DNA of 64,000 nt from Bacteroidia bacterium (GTDB lineage Bacteria > Bacteroidota > Bacteroidia > J057 > JADKCL01), in contig JACJYV010000010.1 of the NCBI GenBank assembly GCA_020635905.1, forward strand, positions 1-64,000. Direction: 5' to 3'. A program made the position numbers and the translations under genes. Positions 23,415-32,753 of this stretch are shown here, piece by piece; the first letter of the stretch is position 1; each line of letters opens with the position of its first letter. The notes beneath the pieces were generated by a model. It made no database searches. It had not been told where the DNA came from and saw only the letters and a list, made by a program, of their open reading frames with translations.

Positions 23415-26400
23415 TTAGTTTTTGGTGAATTTCCCAAAACTCTGGAAGGTATTATTGCGGTTGTGCAAATGCACGATGTATAGCCCCTGAGAGAACTGAT
23501 TCAGGTTGAAAGTCAGGGTATTCAGACCCTGATCGAGCATTTCCGCTCCCTTGATCAGCACATGTCCGTAGAGGTCCACAATTTCCACCACATATTCCCC
23601 GTCCTCGCCCGCAAATACATCCACATTCACCTGACTTTGAGCCGGGTTGGGGTAAATGCTCACAATTTCGCTTTGGTTGGTGAGATTCAGGTAAACGTCA
23701 ATTACGTCAGTATAGGTGTAATCTCCGTTGCGGTCGATTTTGCGCAGACGGTAGAAGTTGTGTCCGTTGACGGGCGCTTGGTCGGGGAACTGATATTTGT
23801 ACAAATCGTTGGAATTGGAGGCTGATCCTCCCTGGGCGCCGCCCAGGAATTCGCTTCCTTCCACCACGCCAATGTCAGTGAAATTATTGCCATCCAGACT
23901 CTTCTCGACCACAAATTCATCCACATTCCAGCCATCGTAGGTTTCCCATTCCAGCAGGTTGATAGCACCTTCGTTCCAACCTTCAAAGCGGGTCAGATTG
24001 ATTTCCAGTACGCAACTTTCATTCCACATAATGGTTCCCTGATCATCACCCGTAAAGTCAAATCCATCCAGCTGCATCACAAAATTGCTGCCGGGAGGGA
24101 AGGGGCCATAGCTTTTGTTGAAAGTCCAGTTTCCACCCAGACAAATGTCCGTTTGCTGGCAATCCACCAGGGCGTCAGGATTATTATCACAGGGGGTGGC
24201 ATCAAGAAAGAGAGCCCAGGAAAGTCCGTCCGTAGGCTCACCCAGGATACAGAATCCACCAATCTGTGCCTGAATGGAAATATTGAAATAGGCGCAATTA
24301 TTGACGAAAGTGAAGTAAACAGAGTTTCCGGGATCAGATCCATCCCCACATTCGTCATAGCCCGGATCCGCAGGAGTGGATTCACCCGAAGCTCCGTCCG
24401 TGTCGAAACAGTAAGGCACGCCGGCCTGCATCACCTGTGCATACTGACAAGAATCCTGTCCGCAGCGGTCAGAAACGCACAGACCAAAATCTTCGTTGAT
24501 GTCGTCGCCGCCGTCGTCAAATACCTGAAGATAGTAGGTTTGACCCGGGGTACCATTTACATAAAAGAACGGATCGCCAAACCAGCCACCCTGGTCGCAA
24601 TCAATGGGGGTCAGGTTATTACAGGGACCCGAATAGGCGGCAATGGTCACCGCTGAGTTATTCAATCCCAGGAATCCGTATTCGTCGTTTCCTTCGATCA
24701 GAACTGAGCCCGTGGAGGGCATGGTGAAGCTGAACCAAAGGTCGCCGCAGTTGTCGCCGCAACCCTGCACGAAAGGATCGTTGATCGAAACCGTGGGTGT
24801 GCCGTAGTTGAATACGTTCCACAAGCCCGTTCCCTGACAAGACTCGTCTTGTACAGCCAGATTCACCGCGCCACCGCAACCATCGTTCGGGGGAGGAGTG
24901 AAGAAAGGATCGTCGTCGAGAATGGTGATGTTGAAATAGCCCATATCACCCAGGAAATCTCCCCCGTCAATCTGCACAAAGTAGGTATCGCCGGGAATGA
25001 GGCAATCTTCGGTGAAATCCACGCTGAAGCTGAAGAAATCATCGTGGTTGGAACCTACCTGGCTCAATGCGCTGAAGGCGCAGCTTCCGCCGTTGCTGTG
25101 GTAAAGCGAAGCATTGATATCCACCCAGCTGGTGCTGTTGATATCCACTTCAACTTGCCCCGAGGTAGGAGCCACGAAGCTGTACCAAACCGTTTCATCG
25201 TCGCCGTTTACCCCGGGTTCGCCGGGCGATTCCGTAGCGCAAATGTTATTGCCATTGACAGGGCCTACTGAGCTTCCGTTGGGATTGCCCATGAAGACAG
25301 CATTGCAAATGCTGTCGTTGGCGGGCGCCGGGCTGGGAGAGCCATTATCAGTTATCTGCAGGTCAAAAGTTCCGTTCTGGCCCAGTACATCATCCCCATC
25401 AATCTGGAAATAATAGGTCGTATTGGGTTGTAAACAGAACAGATCCACGCTGGCATCACCCGTAAAAATATTGGGATTGGCCCCGTTGATGTAGGTCAAA
25501 GCGTTCAGGGCACATCCGGCACCAGGTGAATACACATTGATGGAAGCAAAGATTCCCACGGTATTAAAACAGGAAATGGTAATATCGCCGGGCGTGGCCG
25601 AAGTGGTAAACGTGTACCAAACGGTTTCGTCGTAAGCAGCCAGGGTAATGTCCAGCAGGCCTGAAACAAGCGGTTCGAGGGGTTCCTCTCCCGCACAGAA
25701 GTTATTGCTGGAAAGCACAGCCGTGGAGCCGCCGCTCGGGCATATACCCAGGGGAAGGGCCTGACAAATGCTGTCACTGGGGGCATAAACGTTGGCGTTG
25801 CCATCGTCTGTAACCCGGATGTCGAAGGTGCCTTCGTCAATGCCGATCCCGTCCACGCCATCCACCTGAATGTAATAAGTAGTGTTTGGGGGCAAACAGG
25901 CAATACTGAGGGAAACATCGTTGGAGAAAAGGTCGTCCTCCTCCGTGATGTAGGTCAGGTCATTGAAATTGCAGGAGGGGAAGTTATTGGCCCGGTAAAT
26001 GGTCATCCAGGCATTGATTCCCACCGTGTTGAAAATGTCAATTGTGGTAAGACCCGGGTTGGCAGGAGTCGTGAAATGGAACCAGACCGTCTCGTCGTAA
26101 TTATTGTCTGTGACGATGCTGCCACCGCTTACATTGGGCTCATTTACTTCCTCCTTAGCACAGAAGTTATTGGTTGAAATGACGGGTGTACTGCCTCCTG
26201 CAGGCACCACGCCCATGTTGGCCGCATTGCAAATGCTGTCGTAAGGTGCCACGGTAAAGGGATTTCCATCGTCAGAAACCTGGATGTCAAACGGACCATT
26301 ATCGCCCGTTACGTCCAGGCCGTCCAGTTGGATGTAATAAGTGGTATTGGCATCCAGACAGCGCAAATCGAGGTGAGCATCGCCCGAAAGGGGGAAGATC

Positions 26401-29400
26401 AGACCCGTGGCAGCGTCAATTTCAGTGAGATCATTGAAGTTGCAGGAAGGGAAATTATCCACCTGATAAACCACAATGCTGGCGTCCAGAAAGACCGTAT
26501 TGGTCACATCCACAGTAATCAGACCGGGCGTGGCAGAGGTGGTAAAGGTGTACCAGACCGTTTCATCGTAAAAGACGTTGGTGAAAACTGATCCGCCGCC
26601 AGGCACATTGGGTTCCCCGGCTTCTTCGCCCGCACACGTGTTGTCACCCGGGGTGAGAGGAGTGGAGCCACCCGAAGGCACGATGCCCAGAGGCTGTGCA
26701 TTGCAGATGGAGTCGTTGGCGGGTATGGACTGAGGAATTCCATTGTCCGTTACCTGAATATCAAATCGTCCATAATCCCCGATACAATCCAGTCCGTCAA
26801 CCTGCACATAGTAAGTGGTATTGGCACTGGGGCAGGGAATATTGCTGGAAATGTTGATAAAGGGGATGAAATTGATGGTTGAATCAATCATGTACAGGTC
26901 GTTGAACGAGCAGGAACTGTTGTTGGTGGCCTGATACACGTTCATACTGGGGATCAATCCATCCTGGGTATTGGTGAGATTGATGGTAAGTCCGCCGGGA
27001 GTGCCGCTGGTGGTGAATTTGAACCAAACCGTTTCATCACCCAGGCAGTCAAAGAAATTATTGCCACCACTTACCCCGCCAGGTTCTCCGTTTTCCACCG
27101 TTGCACAGAAGTTGGAACCATTGAAAACCGCCGTACTGCCGTTTCCGGGGACCACACCCATGTTGGTGGCATTGCAGATGCTGTCGTTGGTGGGATAGGC
27201 AGGGAAAGCGGGATCTTCGGTCAGAGTCAGGTCAAAATGGCCTTCTTCCAGGGTCAGAAGAGGCCAAAGGGCTCCATCCACTTGAATAAAGTAAAGTCTG
27301 CCCGGATCCAGACAGGTCACGGTCACATCTTCGTCCCAAAGGGGAATGTCATAATCGCTTTCCACCTCGGTAAAAGTTCCGTTGCAGGAGTCATTGGAAG
27401 ATTCGTACACCGCGAGTTGCAGGTCAATGTCATCCCCGAAATTGAGGGGATCTGTATCCGCACCAATGGTCAGGTTACCTGAAGGTGGTGCACGGAAGGT
27501 AAACCAAACGGTATGATCGAGGCCAAAGGCCGCGGGAACGGGTTCGCCCGGCTGCACCGTCGCACAGAAATTGTGGAGACTGTCTTTATGGATCGAGCCA
27601 CTACCTGGCACTTGACCAAGGTAAATGGCATCGCAAATGTCGTCGTTGGTAATCGGCACGGGGCCAGGCTCTTCTGTAATGGTCAGGTCAAACCAGCCAT
27701 CCACATCGTCGGGGTCGTCAGAACCGTCCACCATGACCCAGTAGGGCTTGCCCGGGATCAGACATTGCACATACAATTCTTCATCCCGTGACAAAGGAGG
27801 CCATTCCAGCAGGTCGTTATAATCACAACCCATCTGCACCAAAGTACCCCCTTCGCAGGAGTCATTGCTGGAGCCATAGACCGCCAGCTGGATGTCAATG
27901 TAATCGCCTGTGTTATTGGGGTCACTTTCGCCAAATACCGTTACGCGGCCTGTGGAAGGCGCAATAAACTGGTACCAGACCGTTTTATTGGTTCCAAAAC
28001 AGGTGGGTATGGGTTCAAGGATGTTGTCGGCGCAAAAGTTATGCTGATTGGTAATGGAGACAGAACCTCCGGTCGGATCACCCAGGGGAATGGCATCACA
28101 GATGGAGTCATTGGGGGCGGGAGAAATTCCATAATCCGTCAGCACAATGTCGAAAATACCCTCCACCAGCCAGGTCACAAACAACACGGAATCTATCCCG
28201 TCAACCTGAATAAAATAGGTCTTGGAAGTGTCCAGACAGGTAAGCCGCATGGCGTCTGTGCCCGTAAATCCAAATCCAAAGGGATTGTCATTGTCTTCAA
28301 TCAGGGACCAAAATCCGCCTGCGCAGGAGTCATTGCTGGTTTCCCAGACCGCGACCTGCAGGTCGATGTCGTCTGAGCCTGAATTGATGGCTTCCAGGAT
28401 CACAGATCCTGAAGACGGTGGTTTGAAGGTGTACCAAACCGTTTTTTCGATCGAGTAAGAATTGGGCTTGGGCTCGCCCGGGGTGGTGTCTGCGCAATAA
28501 TTATTCTGATTGGTCACAGAAACTGAACCCCCATTGGGCACGGTTCCCATACTGGTCGCGTTGCAAACCAGATCATTGGGAGCACGGGCAATCCCATCGT
28601 CCGTGATGGAAATTCCCAGAAATCCTTCCACATTGATCGCCGAACCGTCCAGCTGAATCCAGTAAGTAGTATTCGGGTCCAGACATTTGACTACCAAATC
28701 CTCACCCGACCAGAAAAGGGGCACGTCCGGGTCGTAATCGCAGTCAATTTCAGACAGGGTGCCCGTACAAAGTCCGTTACTGGATTGAAGCACAGAAACC
28801 TGCAAGTCGAGGTCATCGCCCAGGTTGAGGGGATCGCTCACTGCAGAAATGGTGGTTTCATAACCTACATTGGCCCCGGTGGTAAAGGTGTACCATACCG
28901 TCTGGTCAATGCTGTAAATGCAATTGGGTGAATTGGGCTCGCCCGGCTGGGTGCCAGCGCAAAAGTTGTTACCGTTATTATTGGAAATAGTGCCTCCAAA
29001 GGGCAATACGCCCACACTGATGGCATTACAAATGTCGTCGTTGGTGGGTTGGGCGATGCCGTTATCAGAAATGGTCAGACCAAAATAGCCCTCCACATTC
29101 AGAGATCCCCCGTCAATCTGGACCCAATAAACGGTATTGGCCTCCAAACAATTTACCGTAAGATCTTCTCCCGACCAAAACCCCAAATCTGAGTCAAAAT
29201 CGCAGCCTGCTTCGGTCATGGTGCCCGTGCAGAGGCCATTGCTGGAGGAATAAATAGCGATCTGCATGTCGAGATCGTCTCCGTTATTGAGCGGGTCACT
29301 TACCCCGTTAATGACGATCTCCGTTCCTACCACAGGACCCGTGGTAAAGCGGTACCAGGCAGTGGCATCTTCACCAAAACAGCCTGCATTGGGTTCGCCG

Positions 29401-30500
29401 GCCTGGGTGCCAAAGCACAGGTTGGAGCCTGCGTTATTATTGAGGGATCCCCCAAAATTGAGGGTACCCAGGTTGATGGCGTTGCAAATGAGGTCGTTGG
29501 TGCCCAGGGGCTGACCAATTGAAGTAACCCGGCACTGGTATGCGCCCTGGTCTGTGGCATCGTTGCCGTCGATCTGGATGTAATACCTGTCACCAGGGGT
29601 CAGACATTCCAGTTCGACCTCAGACTTGAGGTTGAAAAGGAGCACCTTGTCGTCGTTGGCACCTTCTTCCGTGAGGTTGCCCCAGTTATTGCCCGGGCAG
29701 GTGGCACCTGCATCGTGGTAAATGGCGATTTCTGTATCGAAGGTGGTGCCGCCAAGGTCAGTGGTTACAATCACGTGACCTGAGGGGGGGGCAATGAAAA
29801 AGTGCCAGGTGGTACGGGAAGGGGAGATGCTTCCCGAGGAGGGGTCAACCTCGCCCGACTGCACCGTGGCGCAGGCGTTGCTGCCTGCCACCGTGGCCCC
29901 GATATTGATTTGAGTTGCGTTGCAGATATTGTCGTTTGCAGGCGGGCTGGAGAGGAAGCTACCTGAAACATCCATCCTGAGCCAGTAGGTGAAGTTGCCC
30001 ACGCAGCCTGTGGAAGTCACGGTGAAGGGGCCGAGAAAATAGGTTCCGTTGGTGGTATTGAGGGTAATGTTGTCATTGCGGTTGCCCGGACTACCGTCGC
30101 AACTTCCGGTAAAAGTGGTTCCCAGCAGGCAGGTCACCACCCCGTCGTCTTCGCAGCCGCTGAAATTCACATTTACTGAGGCAGGTACATCTGAAAGGCA
30201 ATCGTAATCTTCATCCATGAGGCCTTCACTGAGGCCGTTGACCGTACACCCGTTGCAGGTGGTGGTATAGCATTGATCGTTATTGATGCCTGGTCCGGTC
30301 GTATTCCAGTACCAGGCCGGGTCGCTGTTGTTGAGCCAGCCGTCGCAGTCGGGAATGGTGGTTTGCACCTGGTAAACCGTGAGCTGGATATTTTTTTGAG
30401 CCAAAAGGAAGCCGGGCAGTAAAACGGAAAGCCAAAGCAATAGGAAGTTTTTCCTGGCAAGCAGTGGGTTTCGTTGAGAAATTAGCCTGGATGTGATCAT
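23415..30500 (-). CDS. Giant T9SS-secreted repeat protein with type A sorting domain
   Basis: A 2361-residue secreted protein. The signal peptide is at about 15-34 (LLLWLSVLLPGFLLAQ). After an N-terminal domain (about 35-190) come 11 clear and 2 divergent repeats of about 140-160 residues, each opening with NDxxCNAxxxG, passing CAxxxPGEP and TVWYxFTxP (immunoglobulin/PPC-like), then CLxPNTTYYIQVDG. Cysteine pairs recur in each repeat. The end (about 2150-2361) has WETYDGWNVDEFVVEKSLDG, YRLRKIDRNGDY and a type A T9SS sorting domain (IVSIYPNPAQSQVNV ... GLYIVHLHN). It is probably a surface adhesin or a matrix protein. It is co-transcribed with the 129-aa gene upstream. Its native terminator is cut off by an intron. 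Confidence 0.9.
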   Translation of the reverse strand: MITSRLISQRNPLLARKNFLLLWLSVLLPGFLLAQKNIQLTVYQVQTTIPDCDGWLNNSDPAWYWNTTGPGINNDQCYTTTCNGCTVNGLSEGLMDEDYDCLSDVPASVNVNFSGCEDDGVVTCLLGTTFTGSCDGSPGNRNDNITLNTTNGTYFLGPFTVTSTGCVGNFTYWLRMDVSGSFLSSPPANDNICNATQINIGATVAGSNACATVQSGEVDPSSGSISPSRTTWHFFIAPPSGHVIVTTDLGGTTFDTEIAIYHDAGATCPGNNWGNLTEEGANDDKVLLFNLKSEVELECLTPGDRYYIQIDGNDATDQGAYQCRVTSIGQPLGTNDLICNAINLGTLNFGGSLNNNAGSNLCFGTQAGEPNAGCFGEDATAWYRFTTGPVVGTEIVINGVSDPLNNGDDLDMQIAIYSSSNGLCTGTMTEAGCDFDSDLGFWSGEDLTVNCLEANTVYWVQIDGGSLNVEGYFGLTISDNGIAQPTNDDICNAISVGVLPFGGTISNNNGNNFCAGTQPGEPNSPNCIYSIDQTVWYTFTTGANVGYETTISAVSDPLNLGDDLDLQVSVLQSSNGLCTGTLSEIDCDYDPDVPLFWSGEDLVVKCLDPNTTYWIQLDGSAINVEGFLGISITDDGIARAPNDLVCNATSMGTVPNGGSVSVTNQNNYCADTTPGEPKPNSYSIEKTVWYTFKPPSSGSVILEAINSGSDDIDLQVAVWETSNDSCAGGFWSLIEDNDNPFGFGFTGTDAMRLTCLDTSKTYFIQVDGIDSVLFVTWLVEGIFDIVLTDYGISPAPNDSICDAIPLGDPTGGSVSITNQHNFCADNILEPIPTCFGTNKTVWYQFIAPSTGRVTVFGESDPNNTGDYIDIQLAVYGSSNDSCEGGTLVQMGCDYNDLLEWPPLSRDEELYVQCLIPGKPYWVMVDGSDDPDDVDGWFDLTITEEPGPVPITNDDICDAIYLGQVPGSGSIHKDSLHNFCATVQPGEPVPAAFGLDHTVWFTFRAPPSGNLTIGADTDPLNFGDDIDLQLAVYESSNDSCNGTFTEVESDYDIPLWDEDVTVTCLDPGRLYFIQVDGALWPLLTLEEGHFDLTLTEDPAFPAYPTNDSICNATNMGVVPGNGSTAVFNGSNFCATVENGEPGGVSGGNNFFDCLGDETVWFKFTTSGTPGGLTINLTNTQDGLIPSMNVYQATNNSSCSFNDLYMIDSTINFIPFINISSNIPCPSANTTYYVQVDGLDCIGDYGRFDIQVTDNGIPQSIPANDSICNAQPLGIVPSGGSTPLTPGDNTCAGEEAGEPNVPGGGSVFTNVFYDETVWYTFTTSATPGLITVDVTNTVFLDASIVVYQVDNFPSCNFNDLTEIDAATGLIFPLSGDAHLDLRCLDANTTYYIQLDGLDVTGDNGPFDIQVSDDGNPFTVAPYDSICNAANMGVVPAGGSTPVISTNNFCAKEEVNEPNVSGGSIVTDNNYDETVWFHFTTPANPGLTTIDIFNTVGINAWMTIYRANNFPSCNFNDLTYITEEDDLFSNDVSLSIACLPPNTTYYIQVDGVDGIGIDEGTFDIRVTDDGNANVYAPSDSICQALPLGICPSGGSTAVLSSNNFCAGEEPLEPLVSGLLDITLAAYDETVWYTFTTSATPGDITISCFNTVGIFASINVYSPGAGCALNALTYINGANPNIFTGDASVDLFCLQPNTTYYFQIDGDDVLGQNGTFDLQITDNGSPSPAPANDSICNAVFMGNPNGSSVGPVNGNNICATESPGEPGVNGDDETVWYSFVAPTSGQVEVDINSTSWVDINASLYHSNGGSCAFSALSQVGSNHDDFFSFSVDFTEDCLIPGDTYFVQIDGGDFLGDMGYFNITILDDDPFFTPPPNDGCGGAVNLAVQDESCQGTGLWNVFNYGTPTVSINDPFVQGCGDNCGDLWFSFTMPSTGSVLIEGNDEYGFLGLNNSAVTIAAYSGPCNNLTPIDCDQGGWFGDPFFYVNGTPGQTYYLQVFDDGGDDINEDFGLCVSDRCGQDSCQYAQVMQAGVPYCFDTDGASGESTPADPGYDECGDGSDPGNSVYFTFVNNCAYFNISIQAQIGGFCILGEPTDGLSWALFLDATPCDNNPDALVDCQQTDICLGGNWTFNKSYGPFPPGSNFVMQLDGFDFTGDDQGTIMWNESCVLEINLTRFEGWNEGAINLLEWETYDGWNVDEFVVEKSLDGNNFTDIGVVEGSEFLGGAQGGSASNSNDLYKYQFPDQAPVNGHNFYRLRKIDRNGDYTYTDVIDVYLNLTNQSEIVSIYPNPAQSQVNVDVFAGEDGEYVVEIVDLYGHVLIKGAEMLDQGLNTLTFNLNQFSQGLYIVHLHNRNNTFQSFGKFTKN

Positions 30501-30556
30501 AATTTTGGAATTGTTGACAACGAATAATTGCAGGTGATCTGTGGAAAAAATACCGT

Positions 30557-30946
30557 CTATTTATCCGGGTCATTCTTTCTGGCAGGATGCCGTGTATCGC
30601 AATTATCCACGGTAGGTGTCGTGAAAACCTGGTTGGATTTCATGTCAAGCAAAGCGACTGCAAAGCCTGCTGCCTGAAGTTCTTTTTTGATCAGTTGAAA
30701 GGTGGAGGCCGCGTTGGCATTGGTGAGGGTGAAGTTGCACTTCCTCAGTTTGATATCGAAATTATCCACCTCAGAATGGGCCAGAATAATATTCCGGGCC
30801 TTTTCCATTTGTGAAACGTTGGTGATGGTGTCAATGGACATGGTCACCGAAGTAACACTTTTGGTGGGAGCCTGAGCATAGGAATTTGTGAAATTGCCGC
30901 AAAAAAGGGTAATAAACACCACAAAAATCAGAATTGATAATCTCAT
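30557..30946 (-). CDS. Small exported protein before the giant gene
   Basis: A 129-residue protein with a signal peptide (MRLSILIFVVFITLFCGNFT, cleavage near SYAQAP). The mature domain has a pattern of strand-helix-strand-strand-helix with two cysteines (KCNFT, DNCDT); MSIDTITNVSQMEKARNIIL and TFQLIKKELQAAGFAV suggest a ferredoxin-like fold of the heavy-metal-associated kind, but the CxxC motif is missing, so metal binding is doubtful. It lies 56 bp upstream of the giant T9SS gene in the same direction and has a -7 element 80 bp upstream, so the two likely form an operon. Confidence 0.65.
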   Translation of the reverse strand: MRLSILIFVVFITLFCGNFTNSYAQAPTKSVTSVTMSIDTITNVSQMEKARNIILAHSEVDNFDIKLRKCNFTLTNANAASTFQLIKKELQAAGFAVALLDMKSNQVFTTPTVDNCDTRHPARKNDPDK

Positions 30947-31026
30947 TCTCAGCCTGTTTAGTTTCAGTTTGGCGTGAAAAAATGTTGACGTTACGCCGGT
31001 TAAGATTAAAGATAACCCAACCCCGG

Positions 31027-31034
31027 CAAAAATA
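31027..31034 (-). promoter_or_regulatory. -7 element of the giant T9SS operon
   Basis: TATTTTTG on the minus strand (complement of 31027-31034) matches TAnnTTTG exactly and lies 80 bp before the start codon at 30946. A TTG occurs 13 bp upstream, closer than usual. Confidence 0.4.
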
Positions 31035-31106
31035 AAATAATAATTTTCAACCTCTTAGGATGTTTTTGCTTGAAAATTGGACAATTTCTTGCTTCCTCTG
31101 ACCATT

Positions 31107-31223
31107 GGCCTTTCAGGCTGAAGCCCAAGGCCCGATAGTTCGTCAGGAGGTCAGGTTTGGTAACCGGGTACCTGCCGGGTATGCAGAAGTGAGAAAGGCC
31201 TTTAGCCTGAAGTGTGTTTCAGG
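31107..31223. other. GC-rich structured stretch in a 619-bp intergenic region
   Basis: Between the minus-strand genes at 30946 and 31566 no gene was found. In an AT-rich background this stretch folds into GGCCTT/AAGGCC with an inner GGC-TGAA-GCC (31107-31132), and CCTGAA-GTGTGT-TTCAGG (31206-31223), with ACCGGGTACC-like words between. It could be a leader or small RNA on either strand. No family recognised. Confidence 0.3.
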
Positions 31224-31402
31224 TCCTGAATTTGGCGTAAGAATTTTCTTCAACATTGAGGTATTTTATATATTTGATTGATTTTCTGTCTGGAAATTGC
31301 TAATCAATCCCGATACTAACCACTTTGCAATGAAAGATATGTGAATCAAAGTTGAATGGGAGGTAATTTTTATGCCAATCTCTTTAAAATTGAATTTTTC
31401 TG

Positions 31403-31514
31403 TTTTGGGGTGTAAGAATTTTTGTTATTTTGCATGTATATTTTGAGGTCAACCTTATAACTAAACTGGATAACGGGTCCGGAATGAAGGATTTATCAGA
31501 GACTTTCGGACCCG
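31403..31514 (+). ncRNA. Candidate small RNA, promoter plus hairpin
   Basis: TTTTG (31403-31407), 18 bp, then TATTTTG (31426-31432) is a good promoter match on the plus strand, but no plus-strand gene follows before the galactokinase stop codon. A perfect 8-bp stem CGGGTCCG/CGGACCCG (31474-31481, 31507-31514) with a 25-nt loop lies 40 bp downstream. No clear T run ends it. The transcript, if real, would be antisense to the galactokinase 3' end. Confidence 0.25.
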
Positions 31515-31565
31515 AAGTCAAACTCCTGAAAGCTATTTTTGATTCGTTTTAAATTCTTAATTACT

Positions 31566-32753
31566 TCAATCCTGAAATGGAAAAACCTGAGCCCCCGATT
31601 CGGGGAAAAATTTAAATATTTTCGGGTTTTTGCTGAATTTTTCCTGAAATAAGCGGGTAATACCTTTGGTAAATTCACCCGTTTTTTCGTTTTGCACCAG
31701 ATTCAGCGTGCATCCTCCAAATCCGCCTCCCATCATCCTGCTACCCAGGCACCCTTCCACTGTCTGGGCAGCTTCCACCAGGAAATCAAGCTCTGCACAG
31801 CTCACCTGGTAATCTTCTTTCAGGCTGTCATGGGACGACAGCATCAATTCTCCTGCTCTCCTGAAATCGCTCTGAGTCAGGCTTTTTCTGAATTCAATTA
31901 CCCGTTCATTTTCCGTAATAAAATGCCTTACCCTGCTTTTCCAGACTGCCTGTGTACGAATGGTCTCCAACTGTTCCAGCGAAATGTCGCGCAGATGCGA
32001 GGTGCCGGGAAGTCGCAGTTTCAGTTCGTTGAGCCCCATCAGGGTTTCCTCCACCCGGTCCATATAGCGGCTGCCCGCCAGCTTTCGTTCCACCCCTGAG
32101 TGGACCACCACCCAGGAAATTTCGCCAGCAGGCAGGGCTACAGGTTCGATTTTTCCCTGGAAAAAATCAATAAACAGGGCACTCTCTTTGTGAGACAATT
32201 GGGAAGCCCACTGATCAAGCAGGCCGCTTCTGAGTCCCAGTTTGTAAATTTCCACCGTCTGGCACATTTTACAAACCTTCATTTTGGTCAGTTCGGCCTG
32301 ATAGTGGTATTGGAGGCTGTTCAACAGGGAAATTTCAAGGGCCGCTGAAGAAGACAGGCCTGCTCCCAGGGGCACATTTCCCACGATCAGGGCATCAAAA
32401 CCCATATCCTCGTTGCCAATGTGGGCAAAGACCTCCAGAATACCCAGCACATATTTTTCCCAATGCCTCCGCGGTTTGAGGTTGTCATTCAGTGAAAAAG
32501 CCAGCTCCTGGTCAAAATTCTCACTTCTGATGATCACCATGCGGTCTTTTCGGGGCGCCATGGCAGTGGCAATCCAGCGGTTGATGGCGGAAGGCAGGGA
32601 CAATCCCCCATTATAATCTGTATGCTCGCCAATCAGGTTGATGCGGCCGGGCGCAAGCGAGATATGGGCTGGCTGGCGGCCAAACCGCCTCAAAAACAGG
32701 GCTCCTGCCTGTTGCAGCATGTTTTCTTTGTTATCCGTCTCTTCCAGGTTCAT
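31566..32753 (-). CDS. galK: Galactokinase
   Basis: A 395-residue GHMP-family kinase that phosphorylates galactose at C1 with ATP. The family signature GRINLIGEHTDYNGG (36-50) contains the sugar-contacting EHTDY. The ATP loop is VPLGAGLSSSAALE (127-140), Asp180 in GLLDQ is the likely catalytic base, and the third motif is GSRMMGGGFGGCTLN (about 338-352). The usual GV(x)CG(I/M)MDQ motif reads KLGLRSGLLDQW, a mild deviation. Its ATG overlaps the end of the nucleotidyltransferase gene by 23 bp, so both are translated from the same mRNA. No galT, galE or mutarotase is in the window. A related sugar as substrate cannot be excluded. Confidence 0.9.
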   Translation of the reverse strand: MNLEETDNKENMLQQAGALFLRRFGRQPAHISLAPGRINLIGEHTDYNGGLSLPSAINRWIATAMAPRKDRMVIIRSENFDQELAFSLNDNLKPRRHWEKYVLGILEVFAHIGNEDMGFDALIVGNVPLGAGLSSSAALEISLLNSLQYHYQAELTKMKVCKMCQTVEIYKLGLRSGLLDQWASQLSHKESALFIDFFQGKIEPVALPAGEISWVVVHSGVERKLAGSRYMDRVEETLMGLNELKLRLPGTSHLRDISLEQLETIRTQAVWKSRVRHFITENERVIEFRKSLTQSDFRRAGELMLSSHDSLKEDYQVSCAELDFLVEAAQTVEGCLGSRMMGGGFGGCTLNLVQNEKTGEFTKGITRLFQEKFSKNPKIFKFFPESGAQVFPFQD

